Counted from the first letter of the stretch, positions 9,551-18,108 are shown. The stretch is DNA of 64,000 bases from Tenacibaculum jejuense (GCF_900198195.1 NZ_LT899436.1:3741001-3805000), one strand, 5' to 3'. Translations and numbers: made by a program. Notes: a model not told the origin generated them from the letters alone.

Positions 9551-10458
9551 TAATGACGTTCTCCTGTTAATACTTTATAACTATGAAATAAATGTGGAAA
9601 AACCGCATCTAAACTTTCTACAACTCCTTTACTAGAACCTGGAAGCGCTAATACCAAACAATTATTATCAATTGTTCCTACAACACTTCTAGATAACATA
9701 GCATAAGGCATACGTTCTTGTCCATATCTCCGAATAGTTTCCTCTGCTCCTACGATTCTTTTATCTAATAAAGGCAAAATAGCTTCAGGTGTTGTATCTC
9801 TAGCTGATAAACCTGTTCCGCCTGTTAACACAATTAAACTAAACTCTTCTTTTAAAGCTAGAACTCTTTGTTGAATTGTATCAAAATCATCAGGAACCAC
9901 TTCTACTTCTTTTGTAGTTACTTGATAACCTTCCAATTTTTCTTTGATTAACTTTCCTGATTTATCTTCACCTTTTCCTTCAAAAATTGTATCAGAACAT
10001 ACAATAACTGCTGCTTTTACTTCTGAAACATCTTTTACAGGGTAAGATGTTTTTCCTCCTTTTTTCTGAAGTAGTTTTATTGCATGTATTTCAACTCCTT
10101 TATCAATAGGCTTTAACATATCATACATATTCAAAGCAACTACACTAGCTCCGTGCATTGCTTCAACCTCTACTCCTGTTTTATAAATCGTTTTTACTGT
10201 AACTTTTACAACAACATTTAATCCTTCTATTTCATAAGTAACACCTGTAAACTCAATTGGCATTGGATGACAATCTGGCAATAATTCAGGTGTTTTTTTT
10301 ACACCAAGCAAACCTGCTGCTTTACTCATTGCAAAAACATTTCCTTTAGGAACAGTATCATTTTGAATAGCATTTATTGTAGCTTGTGAACTTACTTTTA
10401 CAATTGCTTGTGCTGTTGCTATTCTTAATGTATTTGATTTATGTGTAATATCTACCAT
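9550..10458 (-). CDS. moaCB: Bifunctional MoaC-MoaB fusion, molybdenum cofactor synthesis
   Basis: A 302-residue fusion. Residues 1-150 are MoaC, cyclic pyranopterin monophosphate synthase: the DCHPMP substrate motif, EVEAMHGAS, and the lysine loop KKGGKTSY. Residues about 150-302 are a MoaB/MogA domain (MoCF fold, LTGGTGLSARDTTPEA and ALPGSSKGV), which adenylylates molybdopterin. The fusion is frequent in Bacteroidota. Its ATG (10456-10458) directly abuts a 7-bp tandem repeat array, so its 5' region is unusual; no Shine-Dalgarno is seen there. The next upstream gene is moaE, 146 bases away. Confidence 0.95.
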   Translation of the reverse strand: MVDITHKSNTLRIATAQAIVKVSSQATINAIQNDTVPKGNVFAMSKAAGLLGVKKTPELLPDCHPMPIEFTGVTYEIEGLNVVVKVTVKTIYKTGVEVEAMHGASVVALNMYDMLKPIDKGVEIHAIKLLQKKGGKTSYPVKDVSEVKAAVIVCSDTIFEGKGEDKSGKLIKEKLEGYQVTTKEVEVVPDDFDTIQQRVLALKEEFSLIVLTGGTGLSARDTTPEAILPLLDKRIVGAEETIRRYGQERMPYAMLSRSVVGTIDNNCLVLALPGSSKGVVESLDAVFPHLFHSYKVLTGERH

Positions 10459-10526
10459 TTATCAGTTATCAGTTATCAGTTATCAGTTATCAGTTATCAG
10501 TTATCAGTTATCAGTTATCAGTTATC
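10459..10526. repeat. Heptamer tandem repeat TTATCAG, 9.7 copies
   Basis: Nine perfect head-to-tail copies of TTATCAG plus five bases of a tenth (68 bp). On the coding strand the unit reads CTGATAA and runs directly into the moaCB start codon. A 7-bp unit in uninterrupted copies is prone to slippage, which would change the length of the moaE-moaCB gap and the moaCB leader, but not its reading frame. Similar short-period repeats mark insertions in the thi locus of this window. Confidence 0.97.
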
Positions 10527-10604
10527 TAAAACTATTTTTTCTAACAGCTACATAAATAAAAATTAAAAACTTTTATCGCTATTTTTCAACTTCAACCTTC
10601 AATA

Positions 10605-11039
10605 TTAAACATTTGTTTTCCATTGATACGATTCGTCTTCAAAAAGCTCTTTGCCAAATATTGGAACTTCAGATTTTATTCTATTTACAATATACTCTGT
10701 TGCTTCATAAACATGAGGTCTATGTGGCGCCGAAACAAAAACAAAGAAACACACTTCTCCTACATTTACTTTTCCTAAACTGTGATACGTATGCATACAC
10801 GTTAAATCAAACTTTTCAAAGGCTTCTTCTCTAATTTCATGTAGTTTTTGCTCTGCCATTTCTTGATAACAACTAAACTCTATCGCACTAACTACTTTAT
10901 CTTCTACTTCATCTTTTCGAATCTGACCTAAAAAAATATTATGTGCTCCAATTTGTGTTTTTACTTGATGTTTCGCAATTGCATTTGCAATAAAATCTGG
11001 AGTGATTTGACCTTCTATGAAAACTAATTTTTTCTTCAT
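10605..11039 (-). CDS. moaE: Molybdopterin synthase large (catalytic) subunit
   Basis: A 144-residue MoaE. It forms the heterotetramer with MoaD that inserts two sulfurs into cyclic pyranopterin monophosphate. Family motifs visible are HNIFLGQIR, HSLGKVNVGE, SAPHRPHVYEATEYIV with the substrate-pocket HR pair, and the catalytic Lys region VPIFGKELFED. The protein ends YQWKTNV. It lies in the Moco operon 18 bases downstream of an unknown lipoprotein gene. Confidence 0.95.
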   Translation of the reverse strand: MKKKLVFIEGQITPDFIANAIAKHQVKTQIGAHNIFLGQIRKDEVEDKVVSAIEFSCYQEMAEQKLHEIREEAFEKFDLTCMHTYHSLGKVNVGEVCFFVFVSAPHRPHVYEATEYIVNRIKSEVPIFGKELFEDESYQWKTNV

Positions 11040-11057
11040 TTTACTCTTGTTCTTCCC

Positions 11058-12026
11058 TTACTCTAAAGATACTCTATTTCTTTCGTACTGTTTTAATTGA
11101 TTTGTTTTAAAATCTATTCCCACAAGTGCTGTCCAAACCGCATCGGTATCTGGAATAAATTGACTTGTCATAAATAACCCTTGACCATTTAAAGTCAATG
11201 GCGTTGGAATTATTTCTGTTATCAAGTTTTTGTTGATTATAGAATCAGTTGGCACTTTATTTTTAAATAAATAGAAGCCATGTTTTGCAACTTCTTTACC
11301 ATATGATCCAAAAGATAGAAACGAAATTGTATCCTTATCTTTTATCATTTTACAATGTGCATATACATCTGTCGGTTCAAATTTATTTTCCTTTAAAGTT
11401 TCTTTTAAATAGATACTGTCTTTTGAAAACTTATAATTATTCTTTGCTATAAAATCGTTAATCGTTACACATACATACTGTTTATTTTCATTAAGCTTTT
11501 CACTCGAGTTATATGTAGCAATCACCTGACTTTCGAGTTGACCTGAAAAGTATTCGTAATTTTTTAAATGTAGTGTATCTATGACTTCTTGATTGTCATC
11601 AAACACCAAAATAGTATTCAAATTACTAATCTCTAAATATTTGTTCGCTACAGCATCTTCGATCTTAAATCTTGTATACTCAATGCTTTTCAAGATAACA
11701 TCACTAGTATATTTTTCGAAATTGTTATGAAAATCTTCTTGAAGTATTGTTGATGTAGTTGTTTTAAAACTTACAGGTATATAATAATCTTTTCCTTGAT
11801 CTATCTTTTCTAAAAGTCCTACATAAATAGATTTATCGTCAGTAACCACTAATTTATTCTCTTCTACAATTTCGACCTTTGAGTTTTTGGTTTCATCCTT
11901 AGAATCAACGATTGTATCTTTTACAGTAGAAACCTCTTCTACTTCTTCAGTAAATGTTTTTTCTTTTGCTTTTTTGGACTGACAAGCAATTGTAAGAAAT
12001 AATAAGACAATTAGAGTATACCGCAT
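11058..12026 (-). CDS. Unknown lipoprotein encoded in the Moco operon
   Basis: A 322-residue protein with a lipoprotein signal (YTLIVLLFLTIAC, lipobox Cys at about residue 15). A charged, low-complexity linker (about 18-60, rich in K, E, T, V, D) follows, then a globular region of about 250 residues. I recognise no domain. It sits between moaD and moaE with short spacing (12 and 18 bases), so it is co-transcribed with cofactor genes although predicted to be membrane-anchored outside the cytoplasm. It may belong to a molybdoenzyme's envelope partner, or be a passenger. Function unknown. Confidence 0.7.
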   Translation of the reverse strand: MRYTLIVLLFLTIACQSKKAKEKTFTEEVEEVSTVKDTIVDSKDETKNSKVEIVEENKLVVTDDKSIYVGLLEKIDQGKDYYIPVSFKTTTSTILQEDFHNNFEKYTSDVILKSIEYTRFKIEDAVANKYLEISNLNTILVFDDNQEVIDTLHLKNYEYFSGQLESQVIATYNSSEKLNENKQYVCVTINDFIAKNNYKFSKDSIYLKETLKENKFEPTDVYAHCKMIKDKDTISFLSFGSYGKEVAKHGFYLFKNKVPTDSIINKNLITEIIPTPLTLNGQGLFMTSQFIPDTDAVWTALVGIDFKTNQLKQYERNRVSLE

Positions 12027-12038
12027 TTCTATTCCATT

Positions 12039-12272
12039 TTAACCTCCTGCAAAAGCAGATAATATTGCTACTTCGTCAGCTTCTTTTAAAAGGATTTCTT
12101 CTGATTTAGAAACTAAATTATGATTTACTGCTATTTGCATATCATCTAAATCGAGATGATACTTTTCTTGTAAAAACGCGACTAAACCTGGAATTGAATT
12201 TTCCTCTAGATTAATTTCTTCAGATGATTTTTTTGCTACATCTGCTATTTTTCCGAAATAAATAACTTTCAT
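12039..12272 (-). CDS. moaD: Molybdopterin synthase small subunit (sulfur carrier)
   Basis: A 77-residue ubiquitin-fold sulfur carrier ending in AFAGG. The C-terminal Gly-Gly is adenylylated by a MoeB-type enzyme and thiocarboxylated, then donates sulfur within the MoaD/MoaE complex. The length and the VAILSAFAGG end match MoaD rather than ThiS. No moeB lies in this operon; the nearest E1-type gene is at 37944-38999. Confidence 0.92.
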   Translation of the reverse strand: MKVIYFGKIADVAKKSSEEINLEENSIPGLVAFLQEKYHLDLDDMQIAVNHNLVSKSEEILLKEADEVAILSAFAGG

Positions 12273-12274
12273 TC

Positions 12275-13021
12275 TTACACTAAAAATAATTTTACAGCTG
12301 CTATTGTTAATACTCCTGCTAATACATATTTCAACATATTCATAGAATACTTTTTACTTCCATAGATAGCACCTAAACTTCCGCCAATTAATGCAACTGG
12401 AATAAAGTATAAAACCTCTAACGGAACTATTCCTTCATTTATGGTAAAACCTATTAATCCTGAAATTGAATTCACAAAAATAAATAAGGCCGAAACCGCA
12501 GCTGCTTGTTTCATATTTCCCCACGCTAAAAGCACTATAACCGGACTTAAAATTATACCTCCTCCAATACCAATCATACCTGAAAAAAGTCCGATACAAG
12601 CCCCTATTAATAGTGAAATTACTAAATTATTCTCTTTTAATTCTTCCTTTTCATCTCCAAATACATTTAACATCTTAAGAATTGCGAAAATCAAAAAAAA
12701 ACCTAGTATTTTTTTATAAAAACCAGCATTCACTGAGATATAACCTCCAATAAAAGCTGCTGGAATAGAACTAATCGCAAACGGATAAAACAACTTCCAC
12801 TTAAAATGTTGATGCTTCCTGAAAAACCAAAACGATACTCCAGAAACAAAAATATTGAGTACTAAAGCTATCGGTTTCATAAACAAAACAGGAAAAGTAA
12901 ATAAAGCCATTAATGCTAAATACCCACTTGCTCCTCCATGTCCGACACTTGCATATAAAAAAGCAACTACAACGAGAATTAATAAAAATGGAACTAATAC
13001 TTCTAGTTGTAATACTCCCAT
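12275..13021 (-). CDS. TauE/SafE-family sulfite exporter-like permease
   Basis: A 248-residue membrane protein with about seven or eight hydrophobic helices. The two TauE/SafE half-repeats carry the glycine-rich motifs VGHGGASGYLAL and GMIGIGGGIILSPVIVLL. The family exports sulfite or organosulfur anions, or moves other small anions. It is packed between moeA (3 bases) and moaD (2 bases). That position suggests a role linked to Moco, for example moving an oxyanion such as sulfite, molybdate or the product of a molybdoenzyme. This is inference from position only. Confidence 0.85.
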   Translation of the reverse strand: MGVLQLEVLVPFLLILVVVAFLYASVGHGGASGYLALMALFTFPVLFMKPIALVLNIFVSGVSFWFFRKHQHFKWKLFYPFAISSIPAAFIGGYISVNAGFYKKILGFFLIFAILKMLNVFGDEKEELKENNLVISLLIGACIGLFSGMIGIGGGIILSPVIVLLAWGNMKQAAAVSALFIFVNSISGLIGFTINEGIVPLEVLYFIPVALIGGSLGAIYGSKKYSMNMLKYVLAGVLTIAAVKLFLV

Positions 13022-13024
13022 CGA

Positions 13025-14197
13025 TTAACTAAGTTTTATATATGTAATTTCTTCTCCTTTTTTTATTTCTTGTACATCTTCTGGAACGATCAATAAACCA
13101 TTTGCGACAGCAAAAGACTTTAACATTGAAGAAGCTTGACCCGTTAATTGTGTTGCTTGTCCGTTTTCTATTATTCCTTTTAAGAATAAGGTTTTACCAA
13201 AAGCGTTTTTAATATCATTTGTTGCTTTAGCTGTACTTCTTGGTAAATGATAATCTTTATAACCTAACTGTGCTTTTATAACTGGTAATACATAAGAATA
13301 AAAACAACTTAAACTTGACGCAGGATTTCCTGGTAAAGCAAAAACTAATTTCTCTTCTTTTTCTCCGAACCACAAAGGCTTACCCGGTTTTTGATTTACT
13401 TTATAAAAAACTTCCGACACATTATTCTCTTCCAACCCGCGTTTTACAAAATCATAATCTCCAACAGAAATTCCGCCTGAAACTAAAATAACATCAGCAA
13501 AATCTAACTGATTTTTAATCGCTGTTTTTGTTGCTTCAAATGTATCTTCAACTTTTACAATTTCAACCTCATCGATTCCTAATCTATGCAAAGCTAATTG
13601 TAAAGTAATCGAATTACTGTCGTAAACTTGACCTTCCTCTAAGACTTCACCGACAGCTTTTAACTCGTTTCCTGTAATTAAAATACTAACTTTAGGCTTC
13701 TGATAAACTTTTACTGTACTTAATCCTAAACCAGCAATAAATCCAATTGCCGCTTCGTTTAAAACTGTTCCTTCTTCTAAAGCTATTGCTCCTGTTTTTA
13801 TTTGTTCTCCTAATGGTCTTACATTAGAAGATTTTTTAGGTAATTCATTAATTGTTAGCTGATCACCTTCAACACTTGTGTGCTCTTGCATTACAACAGT
13901 ATCAGCTTGATCAGGAACTCTAGCTCCTGTAAAAATTCGTACAGCTTCACCTTCTTGTAGTACTACATTTTTTGAATCTCCCGCCTGAACTTCGCCAACT
14001 ACAGTAAAACTTGATATTTCATTATGGATAAATGCATATCCATCCATTGAAGATTGCTTAAATGGAGGCATATTAATTGGAGAAACTATGGCTTCTGCTA
14101 AAACTAAACCTAACACTTCTTGTATTGGTTTTTCTATAATTTTATTGGGCTGACAGTAATTTTCTATATGTTGAATTGCTTCAGAAACTGAAATCAT
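13025..14197 (-). CDS. moeA: Molybdopterin molybdenumtransferase MoeA
   Basis: A 390-residue protein that inserts molybdate into adenylylated molybdopterin. It has MoeA domains I/II (FKQSSMDGYAF), domain III with the MoCF fold (SILITGNEL, SGGISVGDYDFV, KPLWFG, FALPGNPAS) and a C-terminal beta-barrel domain IV. It overlaps the mocA stop by 4 bases (start at 14197, mocA ending at 14194), an ATGA-type coupling. Confidence 0.96.
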   Translation of the reverse strand: MISVSEAIQHIENYCQPNKIIEKPIQEVLGLVLAEAIVSPINMPPFKQSSMDGYAFIHNEISSFTVVGEVQAGDSKNVVLQEGEAVRIFTGARVPDQADTVVMQEHTSVEGDQLTINELPKKSSNVRPLGEQIKTGAIALEEGTVLNEAAIGFIAGLGLSTVKVYQKPKVSILITGNELKAVGEVLEEGQVYDSNSITLQLALHRLGIDEVEIVKVEDTFEATKTAIKNQLDFADVILVSGGISVGDYDFVKRGLEENNVSEVFYKVNQKPGKPLWFGEKEEKLVFALPGNPASSLSCFYSYVLPVIKAQLGYKDYHLPRSTAKATNDIKNAFGKTLFLKGIIENGQATQLTGQASSMLKSFAVANGLLIVPEDVQEIKKGEEITYIKLS

Positions 14198-14772
14198 GGG
14201 TTGATTAATTTTTGGTAATCTTCAGGTGTATCAATATCGAGTAATTTTCCTGAAGAAGCTACAGTTTTTATAAAATTTAACTCAGAATTTAACAATTGTT
14301 TTGCGCCTTTATCACCAGTTAAATTTAAGAGTTTAGGATAGAATGTTTTAGGAAAAATTGCTGGCACACCATTGAAACCATCGTATCTAGAAGCAACAAT
14401 ACATTCTTTATTTTTCTTATACAAAGTAACCATTTCGTTGATGTAGGTGACATCAATTTTAGGTTGGTCTCCTAAAGTAATTAAAATAGCGTCGTAATTT
14501 GAAAGTTTTGTTACTCCTGAACAAATACTTGAACTTAATCCTGAAGCAAAACCTTCGTTAATTATATAATTTACAGTGTAGTTTTGTAAGTTTTCTTTTA
14601 TTTTTTGAGCATTTGCGCCTAAAACAACATAAATATCTTCTGAATTAAAAACCTTAATACTACTTTCTAAAACTGTTCCTAGTATTGAGCTATTTTTATA
14701 TGGAAGTAACTGTTTTACTCTTCCCATACGAGAAGCTTTTCCTGCTGCTAAAACTAGCATTGCTATTTTCAT
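14194..14772 (-). CDS. mocA: MocA-like molybdenum cofactor nucleotidyltransferase
   Basis: A 192-residue NTP-transferase-fold protein. The N-terminal signature is LAAGKASRMGRVKQLLPY, the metal site is in ITLGDQP, and SRYDGFNGVPAIFPK matches MocA, the CTP:molybdopterin cytidylyltransferase (or the related MobA-like nucleotidyltransferase). It would make the cytosine-dinucleotide cofactor used by xanthine-dehydrogenase-type enzymes, which fits the xdhC gene 3 bases upstream. No molybdenum hydroxylase structural genes are in the window. Confidence 0.88.
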   Translation of the reverse strand: MKIAMLVLAAGKASRMGRVKQLLPYKNSSILGTVLESSIKVFNSEDIYVVLGANAQKIKENLQNYTVNYIINEGFASGLSSSICSGVTKLSNYDAILITLGDQPKIDVTYINEMVTLYKKNKECIVASRYDGFNGVPAIFPKTFYPKLLNLTGDKGAKQLLNSELNFIKTVASSGKLLDIDTPEDYQKLINP

Positions 14773-14775
14773 ATC

Positions 14776-15792
14776 TTACTTCTGAAGATGAATTTTCCCT
14801 TTTATTTTACGTAAAGAATACGGTTCTTTTTTTCGAATTACTGCTAAAATTTCAGCAACAATTGAGACTGCAATTTCTTCTGGAGTTATTGCTCCGATAT
14901 GCAATCCTGCCGGACTGTAAATTTTATCTAATAATTCTTCTGATACATCTTCTTTGTAATGAAACAAGTCATTTTCTAACTGATCTCTTCTTTTTGTAGA
15001 ACCCAAAACCCCAATATACATTGGATTGAAATTTATAATCTTCAATAAATACTTTAAATCTTGAACGTAATTATGCGTCATTAACACTACAACAGTATCA
15101 GAATCTATAGTTAAATCAACGATTTCCGGAGTACTTGCAGTTACTGTATTTGCTCCAGGAAAATCAGTTTTAGATTTTGGATCTTTAATTGAAGTAATCA
15201 CATCAACTTCCCAACCTAACAAACTAGACACTGATGTTAATTTTACAGCATCGTGTTCTCCTCCTACAATTAATAATTTTGTTAGTGGTTTAAGTTTCTG
15301 AGAGAACTTTTGTAAATCACTTGAGAACTCCAGCTTTCCATTAAACGTATATTGTTTATCATTTTGAAAAGTAATAGTACTTCCATAATCTCCTTTAGCT
15401 TCATCTTCAGCTACAAAAGAAGAATGAATTGTAAACTCTTCTCTATCTGATAAACGTTTTTCTAAAGCATTGGTGAAATCATTTGAAACATGAAAAGGTT
15501 CAATTAAAATGTACAAGATTCCTTCACATCCCAAACGATAACGTCCATCGTAAGTAATAACTTTAGCTATTCCATCTTTGAAAACTGACTGCGCTCTTAG
15601 TTTCACCTCTTTTTCTACACAACCTCCACTAACTGCTCCGATCATTTTTCCGTCTTCACAAATCAGCATTCGAACACCTGGTTTCCTGTAAGAAGAACCT
15701 TCTAAATGAACTACAGTTGCCAATACATTTTTTAATCCTTTTTCTTGATGAAGTACAGCTTGTTTTACTATGTCTACAAATTCATATGTCAT
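14776..15792 (-). CDS. xdhC: XdhC/CoxI-family molybdoenzyme maturation protein
   Basis: A 338-residue protein with the XdhC/CoxI N-terminal domain (EGSSYRKPGVRML, GAVSGGCVEKEV with its conserved Cys) and a C-terminal Rossmann-like domain (LLIVGGEHDAV, YIGVLGSTKRRDQ). It binds and helps sulfurate the cofactor for xanthine-dehydrogenase-family enzymes. As the most upstream gene it probably leads the Moco operon that runs down to moaA (about 7.2 kb). Upstream are 80 AT-rich bases that must contain the promoter; I see no perfect -7 element. Confidence 0.9.
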   Translation of the reverse strand: MTYEFVDIVKQAVLHQEKGLKNVLATVVHLEGSSYRKPGVRMLICEDGKMIGAVSGGCVEKEVKLRAQSVFKDGIAKVITYDGRYRLGCEGILYILIEPFHVSNDFTNALEKRLSDREEFTIHSSFVAEDEAKGDYGSTITFQNDKQYTFNGKLEFSSDLQKFSQKLKPLTKLLIVGGEHDAVKLTSVSSLLGWEVDVITSIKDPKSKTDFPGANTVTASTPEIVDLTIDSDTVVVLMTHNYVQDLKYLLKIINFNPMYIGVLGSTKRRDQLENDLFHYKEDVSEELLDKIYSPAGLHIGAITPEEIAVSIVAEILAVIRKKEPYSLRKIKGKIHLQK

Positions 15793-15871
15793 GTTGTTAA
15801 ATTAGCAATAAAAAATCAAATAATCATTACAAGAACATTTTTTCGATTGTATTTAACTCCATTATAACAAA

Positions 15872-15902
15872 ACAAAAAACCCGAGCTTTCACTCGGGCTT
15901 TC
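15872..15902 (-). terminator. Terminator after the repeat-rich OmpA gene
   Basis: On the minus strand the stem CCCGAG/CTCGGG, extended by A-T pairs, with a six-base loop is followed by TTTTTTGTTTTG. It lies 40 bases downstream of the OmpA gene stop and separates it from the Moco operon start. Confidence 0.88.
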
Positions 15903-15939
15903 CTTGATTTTTGTTAGATATTTAAGTTAGGTTAATCGA

Positions 15940-18027
15940 CTATTTTTGATCGATTACTCTAAATGTAGTTCTTCTGTTTGCTGCATGCTCACGTTCTGTA
16001 CAAGAAACTCCATCTTTACATCTGTTTGTTAATCTAGCTTCTCCGTAACCATTCGCTGTTAACTTACTTGGATTAATTCCTTTTGAAACTAAATAATTTA
16101 CTACAGCTTGTGCTCTTCTTTCTGATAAAGATTGATTACTCGTTCTAGATCCTCTAGCATCTGTATGAGATTCAATTGCTACTGCAACACCGTCTTTTAA
16201 GATTGGTAATAAACGTGCATCAATAATTCTTTTAGCTCCAGAAGTTAATGTAGCACTTCCTAAATTCCAGTTTATTGGTAACGGTGTATTAGTTACTAAT
16301 TTACATTCAACTTCTTTCCAAGTAGTTAAACCTCCTTTAGAAACTAGTACCTCTTTAGTTACAGTTTTATATTTTGCACTTACAGGCTTTTCTTCAGAAT
16401 ACGCATCTTTTTCTAAGATCGTTTTCTTGATAGTAGCATACTTCTGATCAATTTTAACTGTTCTTGTTGATGGAGGTGTAGCCATTACAGTCTTCTTCAT
16501 TGTAGTTGTTACTTCAGGAATCTCTATTTCTCTTGCTCCTTGAACAGCTGGAATAGTTTTCTTTATTGTAGTAGTTACCTCAGGAATTGCTATTTCTCTT
16601 GTAGTTGGTGGAGTTACCATTACTCGTTTCTTAACAACTTTTGTCACCGCTGGAACATCAACCTCTCTTGTTGTTGGAGGAGTTACCATAACTGTCTTTT
16701 TAACAACTTTTGTTATTGCTGGTACATCTACTTCTCTTGTTGAAGCTGGTACATCAACCACAGTTCTTTTAATAATTTTTCTTTCTTCAGGAATTTCTAC
16801 TTCTCTTGTAGTTGGTGGAGTTACCATAACTCGCTTCTTAACAACTTTTGTCACCGCTGGAACATCTATTTCTCTTGTAGTTGGTGGAGTTACCATTACT
16901 CGCTTCTTAATAACCTTAGTAACTTCAGGAATATCAATTGTTCTTGTTGTTGGTGGAGTTTTCATAACTCTTTTTACATATGTAGCATTACCACAACCTC
17001 CTGGTGTATCTGCATCATTACAAGTTGATGTTTTTACAATAGAAGCATCAGCAGATAATAATGTTTTATCAACAGTTGTAAATTGAGCTGGAACTTCTTT
17101 ATAACACCAGTAACGGCAATCGTTAGGATCTGACGAAGTACAATCTGGAGCTCTTTCACTCATTTGCCAATTCGCAGATTTAGCTCTTACTTCAATAACT
17201 TCACTATCTTTTGTGAATGAAGCTGGAACTACTCTTAATTTGTTCCCGTATTCTCTTTTTTTGTAAGAAACTGTTTCTGTTCCAAAAGTAGCAGGAACTA
17301 TCTCTAAACGTTTACTAGCTTCTTTTACTGTAACTACAACATCTTTAAGCTCATATTTTGCAGGAACTATTTCTACTCTTTTTGAAGCTTCTTTTACTGT
17401 AACAACAACATCTTGCATTTCATATTTTGCAGGAACTGAAACAAGTCTTTTACTTGCTTCTTTTACTACAACTTCTTCTGATATTGTTTTCATTTTAGCT
17501 GGAATTACTACTAAACGCTTACTAGCTTCTTTAATCGTAATAACCTCGTCACGAGTTTCGAATTTAGCAGGAACATTTACTAATCTTTTATATCCCTCTT
17601 TAATAGTTACCACAACGTCTCGCATCTCGTACTTAGCTGGCACAAGCTCCAAACGCTTACTAGCCTCTTTAGTAACAACAGAAACGTTTTCAACAGAAGG
17701 GCTTCCTATTGTTTTTTCTAAACGCTTACTAGCTTCTTTAGTAACTACTGTGAAGTTTTGAGTTTCGTACTTAGCTGGAACTACTACTAACTTTTCCCCT
17801 CCTTCATCTACTAAAACCCTTTCTGTAACAGTTTTATATTTTGCAGGATAAGTAACTATTCTTTTGTAAGCAGGCGCTACTTCTATAGTTACATCTTCGT
17901 TTTTCCAAACTTCAGGAGTTTTACATCTAACGTAACACTTCCCTGGTTCTGCATTAGTTGGTAGATCCTGAGCAGATACCGTAAATCCGATTGCTATTAA
18001 AGCACCAGATACCATAAGTCTTTTCAT
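15940..18027 (-). CDS. OmpA-family outer-membrane protein with long 23-residue repeat region
   Basis: A 695-residue secreted protein with signal peptide (1-19, ending VSAQ). Residues about 55-275 contain nine copies of a roughly 23-residue unit (VPAKYEMQDVVVTVKEAS followed by KRLEI). Residues about 285-350 form a Cys-rich island (six Cys, APDC, NDCRYWC, STCN, GGCGN). Residues about 352-540 contain eight copies of a second 23-residue unit (VTPPTTREVDVPAVTKVVK followed by KRVM). The block is bracketed by near-identical segments (PAKYKTVTERV and SAKYKTVTKEV). The C-terminus (about 575-690) is an OmpA domain (ESHTDARGSRTSN, LSERRAQAVVNYLV). It probably spans the periplasm or projects as a beta-rich stalk anchored to peptidoglycan. 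The repeats are also near-identical at DNA level. Confidence 0.88.
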   Translation of the reverse strand: MKRLMVSGALIAIGFTVSAQDLPTNAEPGKCYVRCKTPEVWKNEDVTIEVAPAYKRIVTYPAKYKTVTERVLVDEGGEKLVVVPAKYETQNFTVVTKEASKRLEKTIGSPSVENVSVVTKEASKRLELVPAKYEMRDVVVTIKEGYKRLVNVPAKFETRDEVITIKEASKRLVVIPAKMKTISEEVVVKEASKRLVSVPAKYEMQDVVVTVKEASKRVEIVPAKYELKDVVVTVKEASKRLEIVPATFGTETVSYKKREYGNKLRVVPASFTKDSEVIEVRAKSANWQMSERAPDCTSSDPNDCRYWCYKEVPAQFTTVDKTLLSADASIVKTSTCNDADTPGGCGNATYVKRVMKTPPTTRTIDIPEVTKVIKKRVMVTPPTTREIDVPAVTKVVKKRVMVTPPTTREVEIPEERKIIKRTVVDVPASTREVDVPAITKVVKKTVMVTPPTTREVDVPAVTKVVKKRVMVTPPTTREIAIPEVTTTIKKTIPAVQGAREIEIPEVTTTMKKTVMATPPSTRTVKIDQKYATIKKTILEKDAYSEEKPVSAKYKTVTKEVLVSKGGLTTWKEVECKLVTNTPLPINWNLGSATLTSGAKRIIDARLLPILKDGVAVAIESHTDARGSRTSNQSLSERRAQAVVNYLVSKGINPSKLTANGYGEARLTNRCKDGVSCTEREHAANRRTTFRVIDQK

Positions 18028-18064
18028 AATGGATAAAATTTGTTTTTTGATTACTTAGCTTTCT

Positions 18065-18093
18065 TGTGACCCTTTTTCGGGGGAAAAGTCACA
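18065..18093 (-). promoter_or_regulatory. Stem-loop at the predicted 5' end of the OmpA mRNA
   Basis: TGTGAC (18093 to 18088 read on the minus strand) pairs with GTCACA at 18070-18065, continued by AAAAG/CTTTT-type pairs across a two-C bulge. The stem starts where transcription should begin from the -7 element at 18101-18108, so the mRNA would carry a 5'-terminal hairpin. In enterobacteria the 5' stem-loop of ompA stabilises the message; a similar role here is inference. Confidence 0.5.
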
Positions 18094-18100
18094 TGCCTAA

Positions 18101-18108
18101 CAAATATA
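18101..18108 (-). promoter_or_regulatory. -7 promoter element of the OmpA gene
   Basis: CAAATATA on the plus strand is TATATTTG on the minus strand, a perfect Bacteroidota -7 box. It lies 74 bases upstream of the ATG. The predicted start of transcription is about 18094. Confidence 0.65.

Noticed and set aside
10459..10526. CRISPR-like repeat array
   Set aside because: The copies are only 7 bp and directly adjacent, with no spacers and no cas genes nearby. It is a simple tandem repeat.
16540..16743. Cys/Ser/Trp-rich frame opposite the repeat region of the OmpA gene
   Set aside because: It is the antisense image of the DNA repeats and has no ribosome-binding or family signal.
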